A program made the position numbers and the translations under genes. A stretch of 64,000 nt of DNA, from positions 1 through 64,000 of IMG/VR virus record IMGVR_UViG_3300032086_001156. The stretch is one strand, 5' to 3'. The notes beneath the pieces are model-generated. The model was not told the origin of the DNA. It saw only the letters and a program-made list of their open reading frames with translations, and did no database searches. This stretch comes from a virus. Of the stretch, positions 35,080-41,798 are shown piece after piece. Positions within the stretch are counted from its first letter, which is position 1. Every line of letters begins with the position of its first letter.

Positions 35080-36349
35080 TTAAATTTCCTCCAAATTGTG
35101 TTGGTAGTTTATCTTGTGTCCCTTGATACCCCAACCAATCTGTAAACATATTCCAATCTTTAATTTGTTTTAGACCTCTGTCATCTACACCTGATGGATT
35201 GTTTGAAAGTGTATCAACTCTATCCATGAAGTGTTCAACCACTTGCATCTGATTGAAGAAGGGTAACAGTTTTGCACCGTCTTCTCCTTCGGGACTGTTA
35301 TACAGTCTTTCTCTTTCAGTGTTCTTACTAGACCACTTTGTTGACTCCTCGATAAGTGTATCAAAGGAGTTGATTCCGAATGTTAGGAATGCATCCTTAT
35401 TCTTATTGTAGATATCTCCAATAGACGGAATCAACTGTTCGTTATAAATCTGTTCTCTGTTGTAGTTTCTTGATGGTGAATCAATATCAATGTTCACCCA
35501 GTCTTGTGTTCTGTATCTAGAGAAGAACCAAGAGTTTGCTTGTGTAGATGAATCATATGATAGATTCTCTACGAATGAAAAGTATTCGGGTGATACAAAG
35601 AATGCAGTCATCATCTCATGTGACCCTACACCTAACAAGTGTATATTCTTTTTAAGTTCAATAGGTATCTGAAACTCTGACACTGCATAACACATCTCCA
35701 TCCTGTTTACGAATCCAGTACCTGAACATGCAGATGATAATGATATCGATGCACATCTTTTTAGTTCTTCATCTGTTAAACCATTGACGATAGTTTCGAT
35801 GTACTGTCTATATGAATCTACATCTTGTCCTTGCACAATCAGTGACACTTGAGTAGGTGACTCCATTGCATCAAACACTTGAATCTGTCTCTTGACATTT
35901 GCAAGTGTAGAGTTTGCTTTATCTTGTATCAGTTCTTTTGCAAATCTTCTACCTGCTGTAGAAGTCTTCATTGACCAACCTGTATTGGAACCATCAAACT
36001 CTGTAGGGATGTCATCAAAAATCATTGCAACATCGGAATACTGAGCTTGGTGTCTGTATATCTTATCTTTGATTTCATCAGTAAGTCCTTTCTTTGTCCT
36101 TGACAATTGTAGACCACCACTGTCTGCAAAAAGATTAAACCATGAAGGCATCAAGTCATGAATACATTCTCCGTGTTTTGGTTCACAGTGTGAGTTGAAC
36201 AACATGGATATATTCTGATTTTTGTACTTATCATCCATGTATGATATCTTATCGTTGAATACAGAAACGTAAGGTTGAAGTGAACTTGGTTTATAATACA
36301 AGTCACCTGTACCCATAGTCATTCCTGATATCACATATTCAAAATTCAT
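35063..36349 (-). CDS. DpdA-like DNA-guanine transglycosylase (TGT family)
   Basis: 428 residues. LFADSGGLQLS near residue 73 is the TGT signature (DSGGxQ) and VAMIFDDIP near 108 fits the family core. LLGVGSHEM is similar to the TGT substrate loop. The four preQ0 biosynthesis genes next to it (folE, queC, queE, queD) strongly suggest that it exchanges guanine in phage DNA for a 7-deazaguanine. No zinc cluster is obvious at the C-terminus. Confidence 0.75.
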   Translation of the reverse strand: MNFEYVISGMTMGTGDLYYKPSSLQPYVSVFNDKISYMDDKYKNQNISMLFNSHCEPKHGECIHDLMPSWFNLFADSGGLQLSRTKKGLTDEIKDKIYRHQAQYSDVAMIFDDIPTEFDGSNTGWSMKTSTAGRRFAKELIQDKANSTLANVKRQIQVFDAMESPTQVSLIVQGQDVDSYRQYIETIVNGLTDEELKRCASISLSSACSGTGFVNRMEMCYAVSEFQIPIELKKNIHLLGVGSHEMMTAFFVSPEYFSFVENLSYDSSTQANSWFFSRYRTQDWVNIDIDSPSRNYNREQIYNEQLIPSIGDIYNKNKDAFLTFGINSFDTLIEESTKWSSKNTERERLYNSPEGEDGAKLLPFFNQMQVVEHFMDRVDTLSNNPSGVDDRGLKQIKDWNMFTDWLGYQGTQDKLPTQFGGNLNEFFG

Positions 36350-36588
36350 CTAGTATAAAACTTCCATAATCCATACACACTAATAATAAACCAAAAGAAT
36401 TCAATCACTAGACTTGCAAGGTTAGGTGTGTAAACTAAACTCACAGTCACAAGTATTGCAACCATCATGTTATTAAAACTGTACCAAAAACCCTTAGGGT
36501 CGATACGGTCTAACTGTAGAAGTGCATAGGTTACTATCAGTAATCCCACTCCTACGAATCCAATCATGTCGGGTAATGTTATTGACAT
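36346..36588 (-). CDS. Small membrane protein inside the 7-deazaguanine operon, 80 aa
   Basis: Three hydrophobic segments; the sequence around FVGVGLLIVTYALLQ resembles a small bacterial inner-membrane family (CBU_0592-like), which I note with caution. It overlaps both folE and the transglycosylase gene, so it is co-translated with them. Confidence 0.6.
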   Translation of the reverse strand: MSITLPDMIGFVGVGLLIVTYALLQLDRIDPKGFWYSFNNMMVAILVTVSLVYTPNLASLVIEFFWFIISVYGLWKFYTR

Positions 36589-37262
36589 CTTTTACCCCAA
36601 ACGATTTGCATGAACTCTGTTCTTGTTTTGTCATCATCAAAGAATGCACCACCTAATCTAGATGTGATTGTTGATGACCCTGTATCTTCTACACCTCTAC
36701 TCTTTACACAGTAGTGTTGTGCATCAACTACGACTGCAACATCTTCTGTATCAAGAATGTATGATAATGCATGATAAATTTGTTCTGTTAGTCTCTCTTG
36801 TATTTGTGGTCTCTTAGAAAAGTATTCTACGATACGATTCATCTTACTAAGACCTAAGACTTTTTGTTTTGGTATGTAAGCTACTGTTGCAACACCATCG
36901 ATTACTACGAAGTGATGTTCACAGTTTGACTGAACACTTATGTTTGTTTCCACAATCATGTTCTCATACTTCATCTTGTTGTCAACTGCAGTACACTTAG
37001 GGAAAGCTTCGTAGTCTAATCCCCAAAAGACTTCATTAACATACATCTTTGCAACTCTTTTTGGTGTGTCCATTAGACTATCATCGGATAAGTCTAGACC
37101 AAGAGTCTCCATGATTTGTTTCATGCATCTTTCTATGTTTTCTATTTTGTCGGTACGACTTAGACCAGTATGAACTACTGGTGTTTCTACACCTACTTTC
37201 TGTAGATGGTTGTGAATTTCTAAACCCAATGCTGGGTCTGTTTTGGTTTTATTATATGCCAT
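36579..37262 (-). CDS. folE: GTP cyclohydrolase I
   Basis: 227 residues. SNCEHHFVVIDG (about 114-125) and QHYCVKSRGVED (about 183-194) hold the zinc Cys/His ligands. It makes dihydroneopterin triphosphate, the first intermediate of preQ0 synthesis and of folate. The ribosome-binding site is AAGGAAGG. The transcript probably starts at the late box at 37324-37331 and carries a 5'-terminal stem-loop. Confidence 0.93.
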   Translation of the reverse strand: MAYNKTKTDPALGLEIHNHLQKVGVETPVVHTGLSRTDKIENIERCMKQIMETLGLDLSDDSLMDTPKRVAKMYVNEVFWGLDYEAFPKCTAVDNKMKYENMIVETNISVQSNCEHHFVVIDGVATVAYIPKQKVLGLSKMNRIVEYFSKRPQIQERLTEQIYHALSYILDTEDVAVVVDAQHYCVKSRGVEDTGSSTITSRLGGAFFDDDKTRTEFMQIVWGKRCQ

Positions 37263-37301
37263 TTGATTACCTTCCTTACTCGGTTATGTTTTTTGATATG
37301 T

Positions 37302-37319
37302 TGTTACCTTTGTGTAACA
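37302..37319 (-). other. 5'-terminal stem-loop in the folE leader
   Basis: Inverted repeat TGTTAC-N6-GTAACA placed at the predicted first bases of the transcript from the late box. It may protect the 5' end. Confidence 0.45.
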
Positions 37320-37323
37320 CATA

Positions 37324-37331
37324 TATTTATA
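37324..37331 (-). promoter_or_regulatory. Late promoter box TATAAATA upstream of folE
   Basis: Exact T4 late consensus on the minus strand, overlapping the queC stop codon. Leader of about 55 nt to folE. Confidence 0.55.
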
Positions 37332-38085
37332 TCTTCCAATCTCCGTAACAGACTAGTGCTTTCTGAATGTCACTGTCTTCTTTACCACGATATGTACCAT
37401 TATATACTGACTCTTTAATTTCGTCAAGCCATTTTGCTTTAGTTGGGTCATTTTCCCAATAGTCATCTTCAAAAAAGATATCGTTGTTTACCAATGATAC
37501 CCATTTCCTAAAACATGCTTTACACTGTCCACAGTGTTTAAGTTTACCTTCGTAACATGAATAGGATTGAAACAGTTGTCTCTCTGCAAAATCTCTACCC
37601 TTAACCTGAATAAACTCTCTGACTAATTCTGTTTTTGTTTTGTTCTTGTATGGTGATTCGATTATAAATTTTCTTTCCTCAGTCCAGTGTTGTTCTTGCC
37701 ACATGTGATTAAGTAAGTCCATCATTCTTAGATAGAACACATCATCTTTATCATATGACCTGTCTCCACTGACTGAACCCATCATGATATGTTCACCATA
37801 GTATGATGCAATCAACACTAAGTGTGCATTTCTATTTGGAACTATTGCATCATCTCTTTCGAATTGTCCTAAGTTTAATACATCATCAAGGAATATCATT
37901 CTCTCATCTAAACCACTCATAGTCATTCTTTCTCTATGGTCGTAATTAGATTTCATACTGATGTTCAATAGGACATCGGGTTGTAAGAGATGGTCAATGA
38001 TTATTGAATCTTGTCCACCACTGTAGAGAAGAACACTCTTACCTCTGACTTTCTCTCTATTGTTTGTTATCATATTTACACTCAT
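37327..38085 (-). CDS. queC: 7-cyano-7-deazaguanine (preQ0) synthase
   Basis: 252 residues. The PP-loop LLYSGGQDS (about 19-27) and the zinc site CYEGKLKHCGQCKAC identify QueC, which turns 7-carboxy-7-deazaguanine into preQ0 with ATP and ammonia. Start by ATGA overlap with queE. Confidence 0.93.
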   Translation of the reverse strand: MSVNMITNNREKVRGKSVLLYSGGQDSIIIDHLLQPDVLLNISMKSNYDHRERMTMSGLDERMIFLDDVLNLGQFERDDAIVPNRNAHLVLIASYYGEHIMMGSVSGDRSYDKDDVFYLRMMDLLNHMWQEQHWTEERKFIIESPYKNKTKTELVREFIQVKGRDFAERQLFQSYSCYEGKLKHCGQCKACFRKWVSLVNNDIFFEDDYWENDPTKAKWLDEIKESVYNGTYRGKEDSDIQKALVCYGDWKI

Positions 38086-38915
38086 GTTCCGATTTGGTTA
38101 CCCCATATATAACAATGAACTCTTGCAGATACATTGTATCCTCTGTCCATTGTTTGTTCTGCAATCATAGCTGCATTCTCTTGTTGTGTTTCTTCTAATG
38201 CACCTACAGGCATAATCCATATAGGATATCCAACACCAACATCACGGAAGGATTGGATTGCATTTTCAATCTCTTCCCATGATTCATCTGTTCCATTACA
38301 TACAAACTTGAGTTGTCCTTGTTGTGATAACTCCCAGTATTGTTTTACGATTTCGGGTTTGACTGCATCCTTCTCTCCACTAGTGTTGAAGATTTTAGGA
38401 CTGATGGAAAAGAAAAATTCTTTACGAGGATAATGATTGATGTATGTTTCTAGTTCTTCACGGATAATTTGTGTTCCGTTTGTTTCGAATGTGATGTAGT
38501 TCTGTTTTGGAATTCTGTTGAGTATTTTTACTACGTTCTTTTGTGCAGCTCTAAGTAATGGTTCTCCACCAGTGAATGCAAGATGCCAGTTGTCCTTCAA
38601 CATGTCATCTAGTTTGTCTGCAACTTCTTCGGGTGTCTCGTTGTGTTGTAGATGTGCAAACTTCTTTGACCAAGAATATGATGAGTCACAACCGTATTTA
38701 AATACAGGTAACTCTTCTACTTGAGTAATATCTGTTAGGTCTATCTTCTCGAAAGGTAGTTCGTATGTGGATGGGTCTGTTGGGTCTTTTTGTCCGAAAC
38801 CGTTGCACTCAAGATTACATCCAAAGAATCTCAACCATGCAGTTGGAACTCCAGTGTAATGTCCTTCACCTTGAATACTTTTAAAAATTTCCGAATATAG
38901 CACTGTTTGCTCCAT
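38082..38915 (-). CDS. queE: 7-carboxy-7-deazaguanine synthase (radical SAM)
   Basis: 277 residues from the ATG at 38915 (the frame also opens at a TTG at 38921). QGEGHYTGVPTAWLRFFGC and FTGGEPLL are typical of QueE. The cluster Cys are C33, C37 and C76: the normal CX3CX2C is interrupted by 38 residues between the second and third Cys. Overlaps queD by 35 nt. The fold otherwise looks complete. Confidence 0.85.
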   Translation of the reverse strand: MEQTVLYSEIFKSIQGEGHYTGVPTAWLRFFGCNLECNGFGQKDPTDPSTYELPFEKIDLTDITQVEELPVFKYGCDSSYSWSKKFAHLQHNETPEEVADKLDDMLKDNWHLAFTGGEPLLRAAQKNVVKILNRIPKQNYITFETNGTQIIREELETYINHYPRKEFFFSISPKIFNTSGEKDAVKPEIVKQYWELSQQGQLKFVCNGTDESWEEIENAIQSFRDVGVGYPIWIMPVGALEETQQENAAMIAEQTMDRGYNVSARVHCYIWGNQIGT

Positions 38916-39315
38916 GTTCAAAACACTCTACCGAGTGTACTCTTACTCTATCATCATTGTACTCACGTACACAGTAATCGTAAACATATTTAGCAAACAT
39001 TTCACATCCGACACTTTCCATCATCACCAATCTGATTAAACCATCATGGGATAACTTTCTAAAGGTATAGATATGAGGGTCGTCTTCTGCGACTGCAGTT
39101 GTGTGGTCAAATGTATCCTCTAGAAAGTTTTTGAGTTTAGAGAAATCTCCAAAATCAATAACCCAGTTTCTAGAGTCTAGTGTGTCTGCTTCGAAAGTGA
39201 TTTTAAATCCAAGAGAATACCCGTGAATTAAATTACAGTGACTGTCTGCTTTCCATTGTCTGAATGCACAGGATAGTCCTCTGTCGTTTCCGTAAGTTTT
39301 GATTACTCGATACAT
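38881..39315 (-). CDS. queD: 6-carboxy-tetrahydropterin synthase
   Basis: 144 residues. ADSHCNLIHGYSLGF carries the Cys and zinc His residues, VIDFGDFSKLK and FDHTTAV the conserved core, and VECFEHGANSA the C-terminal Glu/His. It is the second enzyme of preQ0 synthesis. First gene of the operon; the ATG lies 6 nt after TATAAT with no ribosome-binding site. Confidence 0.88.
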   Translation of the reverse strand: MYRVIKTYGNDRGLSCAFRQWKADSHCNLIHGYSLGFKITFEADTLDSRNWVIDFGDFSKLKNFLEDTFDHTTAVAEDDPHIYTFRKLSHDGLIRLVMMESVGCEMFAKYVYDYCVREYNDDRVRVHSVECFEHGANSAIFGNF

Positions 39316-39321
39316 AGATTC

Positions 39322-39351
39322 ATTATATAATATACTAGACCTTGCTGTCTA
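39322..39351 (-). promoter_or_regulatory. Sigma70-like promoter of the queD-E-C operon, leaderless
   Basis: Minus-strand TAGACA (39346-39351), 18-nt spacer, TATAAT (39322-39327), 6 nt, ATG at 39315. The -35 region lies in an inverted repeat CTAGAC-N6-GTCTAG (39335-39352), which could bind a regulator. Confidence 0.7.
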
Positions 39352-39361
39352 GATGTTTTTC

Positions 39362-39394
39362 AATAAAAATTGGGGGTTGGTAAGAGAACCCCCG
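39362..39394 (-). terminator. Rho-independent terminator after the 77-aa gene
   Basis: Minus-strand GGGGGTT-N8-AACCCCC followed by AATTTTTATT. It ends the peroxiredoxin transcript just before the queD promoter. Confidence 0.9.
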
Positions 39395-39408
39395 AAAACT
39401 CTTTTAGA

Positions 39409-39642
39409 TTAAGATTGAACAGGTGCTTCTGCTTCTGTTAGAACTTCAGCTTCACTGTCTGCTGGTGCATCTTCTTTACCTTCATTACTCTCTACATCTG
39501 TAAAGAATTCTGAAACAAAGTTTACTGCGTCGTCCAACATACCGTGTACTGATAGATGATTAGGAGTTGCCTCTTTATCATCATGTTCAATAACAACTGC
39601 ATAACCATTTGCTGCTCTCTCAATTGTTGCTCTAAATGCCAT
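39409..39642 (-). CDS. Small acidic protein, 77 aa
   Basis: A basic-to-neutral first half of beta-helix type and a strongly acidic Glu/Ala tail. Co-transcribed with the peroxiredoxin gene and followed by the terminator. No family. Confidence 0.6.
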   Translation of the reverse strand: MAFRATIERAANGYAVVIEHDDKEATPNHLSVHGMLDDAVNFVSEFFTDVESNEGKEDAPADSEAEVLTEAEAPVQS

Positions 39643-39647
39643 TTTTT

Positions 39648-40157
39648 CTACTCCAAGTTTGAAAGGATGTTTTCAGGGTTAGTAACCTTGTATGGGTCAT
39701 CACCAGCATCTTGTGAGATACCTGGCTCTTCATACCATTGAGTGATTAGACCGTCTTCAACGACAGCTGCACATCTCCATGCACGTTTACCAAATCCTAA
39801 GTTTAATTTATCAACCAAAATACCAAGTTTGTTTGCAAAGGCACCATTACCATCTGCAATCATCTTGACCTTTGTTATATTTAGGTCGTTTGCCCATGCG
39901 TTCATAACAAATCCATCATTTACTGAAAAACAATAAATGTTGTCAACACCCTTACCTTGGAATTCTTCAAATAACTCCTCATAACGAGGAAGTTGTCTAG
40001 TTGAACACGTTGGTGTAAATGCGCCTGGCAAAGTAAAGAATACGTTTTTACCTGTCTCAAACATTTTCTGTGTATTGATAACATCAAAGTTATCATCCAC
40101 TCTCTGTGTGAGATGAGTCTTAGGTATTCTAGTTTCTCCTGCTGTAACAAAACTCAT
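39648..40157 (-). CDS. Peroxiredoxin (Prx5-like)
   Basis: 169 residues. LPGAFTPTCSTRQLP carries the peroxidatic Cys (about residue 51), and the surrounding Thr and Arg fit the family. It reduces peroxides and may protect Fe-S and reductase enzymes during infection. GGAG precedes the ATG. Confidence 0.9.
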   Translation of the reverse strand: MSFVTAGETRIPKTHLTQRVDDNFDVINTQKMFETGKNVFFTLPGAFTPTCSTRQLPRYEELFEEFQGKGVDNIYCFSVNDGFVMNAWANDLNITKVKMIADGNGAFANKLGILVDKLNLGFGKRAWRCAAVVEDGLITQWYEEPGISQDAGDDPYKVTNPENILSNLE

Positions 40158-40191
40158 AATAAGTCTCCATAATATAGATTAATATACACAT

Positions 40192-40220
40192 AGTATACTA
40201 CCATGTGGATATTTAGTCAA
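40192..40220 (-). promoter_or_regulatory. Sigma70-like promoter of the peroxiredoxin gene
   Basis: Minus-strand TTGACT (40215-40220), 17-nt spacer, TATACT (40192-40197). A late-type ACTAAATA overlaps its -35 element (40210-40217). This gene has a leader with GGAG, unlike the leaderless genes. Confidence 0.65.
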
Positions 40221-40229
40221 TAGGTTTTT

Positions 40230-40643
40230 CTATTTAATTTTAATGATTTGAGGTTTATCTTCTTCAGGAATTTCTCTATCAAGTGTAATCACTAGTAAAC
40301 CATTATTTACTTTTGCAGTCTTGATAACAATGTGTTCTGCAAGAGTGAATTTTCTAATGAAGTTTCTTTCTGAGATTCCCTTATGGATAAAGTCGACACC
40401 ATCTACTCTAGGAGATGAATCACCCGTGATAGTTAAAACTCTATCTTTGAACTCAATTGTTATCTCGTCTTTAGAAAAACCAGCAACAGCAAGTTCGATA
40501 AAGAATGAATCTTCATCTACTTTGATTAAGTTATAAGGTGGGTAATTATCTGATTGAGTTGAAACTCTATCGAGGTCTTCGAAGAGTCTATCAAATCCGA
40601 TGGTTAGTGGTCTGAAGCGACCGAATGCGTCTATACTTGTCAT
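40230..40643 (-). CDS. Small heat-shock protein (Hsp20/IbpA family)
   Basis: 137 residues. The alpha-crystallin domain spans about 38-130: PPYNLIKVDED, FFIELAVAGFSKDE and RVLTITGD, then GLLVITLDREIP with an I-x-I-type end. A holdase chaperone common in T4-like marine phages. AAGGAG precedes the ATG, and the leader is about 150 nt and structured. Confidence 0.92.
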   Translation of the reverse strand: MTSIDAFGRFRPLTIGFDRLFEDLDRVSTQSDNYPPYNLIKVDEDSFFIELAVAGFSKDEITIEFKDRVLTITGDSSPRVDGVDFIHKGISERNFIRKFTLAEHIVIKTAKVNNGLLVITLDREIPEEDKPQIIKIK

Positions 40644-40679
40644 AATTTTCTCCTTTTTAAAAGCAAGTTAATTTATATT

Positions 40680-40789
40680 CCTAACCCCTACTGGGCATTA
40701 GGTGTAGAGAACCGAGCTCTTTTGAAGACTTGGGGTCACTTGATGTCGGCGTTGCCCAATCCAAGTTCCAAATCCGAGCTCTTTTGAAG
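40680..40789 (-). ncRNA. Structured 5' leader of the hsp20 gene
   Basis: The leader holds a 16-nt direct repeat (40712-40727 and 40774-40789, read CTTCAAAAGAGCTCGG on the minus strand). Flanks GAGAAC and GTTCTC can close a domain around both copies, with an inner ACTTGG/CCAAGT stem. A second hairpin, CCTAA...TTAGG, covers 40680-40702. It could be an RNA thermometer or other cis-regulator; no known family is recognised. Confidence 0.5.
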
Positions 40790-40801
40790 TTCTCGTACTA
40801 T

Positions 40802-40831
40802 ATTATATATGGTCTTTTATAAAAAAATCAA
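40802..40831 (-). promoter_or_regulatory. Sigma70-like promoter of the hsp20 leader
   Basis: Minus-strand TTGATT (40826-40831), 18-nt spacer, TATAAT (40802-40807). The first base is near 40795. The -35 lies in the U-tract of the upstream terminator. Confidence 0.65.
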
Positions 40832-40852
40832 GAGGTTTTTTGAAAAAAACCT
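40820..40852 (-). terminator. Terminator after the 36-aa gene
   Basis: Minus-strand AGGTTTTT/AAAAACCT hairpin followed within a few bases by seven T. It overlaps the stop codon of the 36-aa gene. Confidence 0.65.
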
Positions 40853-40961
40853 AATAAATTTCTCTGATTACATTCTGTAATCTACCACATTTCATAAGTT
40901 CGTGTAGTTTGTTGGCCTGTCTCTTTATGTATGAGGCAGACAATGATGCAAATTTACGCAT
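40851..40961 (-). CDS. Very small basic protein, 36 aa
   Basis: ATG with AGGAG at good spacing; basic helical peptide ending Tyr and TAG inside the terminator. The ribosome-binding site and terminator support a real gene. No family. Confidence 0.55.
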   Translation of the reverse strand: MRKFASLSASYIKRQANKLHELMKCGRLQNVIREIY

Positions 40962-41048
40962 TGTTATCTCCTATTGATGTCTGAAACTATCTGACAACTG
41001 GACTTCGATTTCTCTACTTACTCTTCGTGTCGTAATTGTTTCCGTTAT

Positions 41049-41066
41049 GTGACAGTTGTGTGTCAC
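41049..41066. promoter_or_regulatory. Perfect inverted repeat, possible operator or leader hairpin
   Basis: GTGACA-N6-TGTCAC, 6 bp downstream of a late-type box (41072-41079) in the leader of the 36-aa gene. It could be a protein-binding site or a 5' stem-loop. Confidence 0.4.
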
Positions 41067-41071
41067 AATAG

Positions 41072-41079
41072 TATTTAGA
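41072..41079 (-). promoter_or_regulatory. Late-type promoter box TCTAAATA
   Basis: Minus-strand box with the CTAAATA core, 110 nt before the 36-aa gene and overlapping the stop of the 62-aa gene. The 41049-41066 repeat would be near the start of its transcript. The 113-nt leader holds no other gene. Confidence 0.4.
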
Positions 41080-41263
41080 CATTCTGAATACTTTGAAGTT
41101 CACTGATTTTTCTATAAGCTTTATACTTCTGTGATTCTAACTCTCTGACTTCTCGTTTCAACAATTCAACAACGTTGTTTAGTTCTCGTATTGTTTTCTC
41201 TTGGTCAATGAGTTTTCTTCTCAGTTGTTCTTCAAATGTATTTTCGTGATTAGGATTCTGCAT
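41075..41263 (-). CDS. Small coiled-coil protein, 62 aa
   Basis: Nearly the whole protein is a charged coiled coil. I start at the ATG at 41263; the frame extends to a TTG at 41290, which would overlap the upstream gene by 41 nt. Function unknown. Confidence 0.5.
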   Translation of the reverse strand: MQNPNHENTFEEQLRRKLIDQEKTIRELNNVVELLKREVRELESQKYKAYRKISELQSIQNV

Positions 41264-41471
41264 CTGCAAAGACAATTTTTGATTTTCCAATTTTGTTTCT
41301 TCTCACTATCTCATTCTTTACCTTCTGACGAAGTTTAGGAACTACAGGTTTGTTATATGCATCCATGAGTTCTTTATTACTTTTAGTTTTCATGTACTCA
41401 TGAACAATTGATTTCTTTTTGGTTTGACGGTCAATCTGTACCGTTGTTTTACCGAATTTCACTGGTGGCAT
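41250..41471 (-). CDS. Small basic protein, 73 aa
   Basis: The MPPVKFGKT start and VHEYMKTKSNKEL core resemble a short protein conserved in T4-like marine phages, as I recall. GGAG precedes the ATG. Function unknown. Confidence 0.6.
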   Translation of the reverse strand: MPPVKFGKTTVQIDRQTKKKSIVHEYMKTKSNKELMDAYNKPVVPKLRQKVKNEIVRRNKIGKSKIVFADAES

Positions 41472-41500
41472 AATTTACTCCATAATTTTTATTATTGTAT

Positions 41501-41508
41501 TATTTAGT
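41501..41508 (-). promoter_or_regulatory. Late-type promoter box ACTAAATA
   Basis: About 29 nt before the ATG at 41471. This gene has a leader with GGAG. Confidence 0.45.
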
Positions 41509-41509
41509 G

Positions 41510-41791
41510 TTACCTTTTGTCACACCTTTTAGATGCACTATCAATAACTTCTAGATTATGATACACTACGTATGCAGTTGCCATCATTGGGAACACAAGG
41601 TCTACGTTTCTAAGAACATCTTCTTTTTCTAAGAACCATACGGGTGATAAGAATATTGTCTTGTGTATTAGTAATCTATCTATACGTGGTATCTTAGGAA
41701 GTAATGGATTTGCCTCATACACACAATCGTAATCCAATCCTCTTTGTGTTGTCCAAATGTCTGCAAGGTGCAATGTATAAAACATTGCCAT
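41510..41791 (-). CDS. Small membrane protein, 93 aa
   Basis: Starts at the ATG at 41791, just after the cyclase stop. It has two hydrophobic segments near residues 48-60 and 68-80, and LHLADIWTTQRGL at the N-terminus. The same frame runs on to 42112 inside the cyclase gene with a false signal-like start, which I reject. Function unknown. Confidence 0.55.
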   Translation of the reverse strand: MAMFYTLHLADIWTTQRGLDYDCVYEANPLLPKIPRIDRLLIHKTIFLSPVWFLEKEDVLRNVDLVFPMMATAYVVYHNLEVIDSASKRCDKR

Positions 41792-41798
41792 CGTTGTT

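Noticed and set aside
38916-38921. queE start at 38921
   Set aside because: The codon there is TTG; an ATG follows two codons later with the conserved N-terminus intact.
41264-41290. Longer start of the 62-aa coiled-coil gene
   Set aside because: The codon at 41290 is TTG without a clear ribosome-binding site and would enlarge the overlap with the upstream gene.
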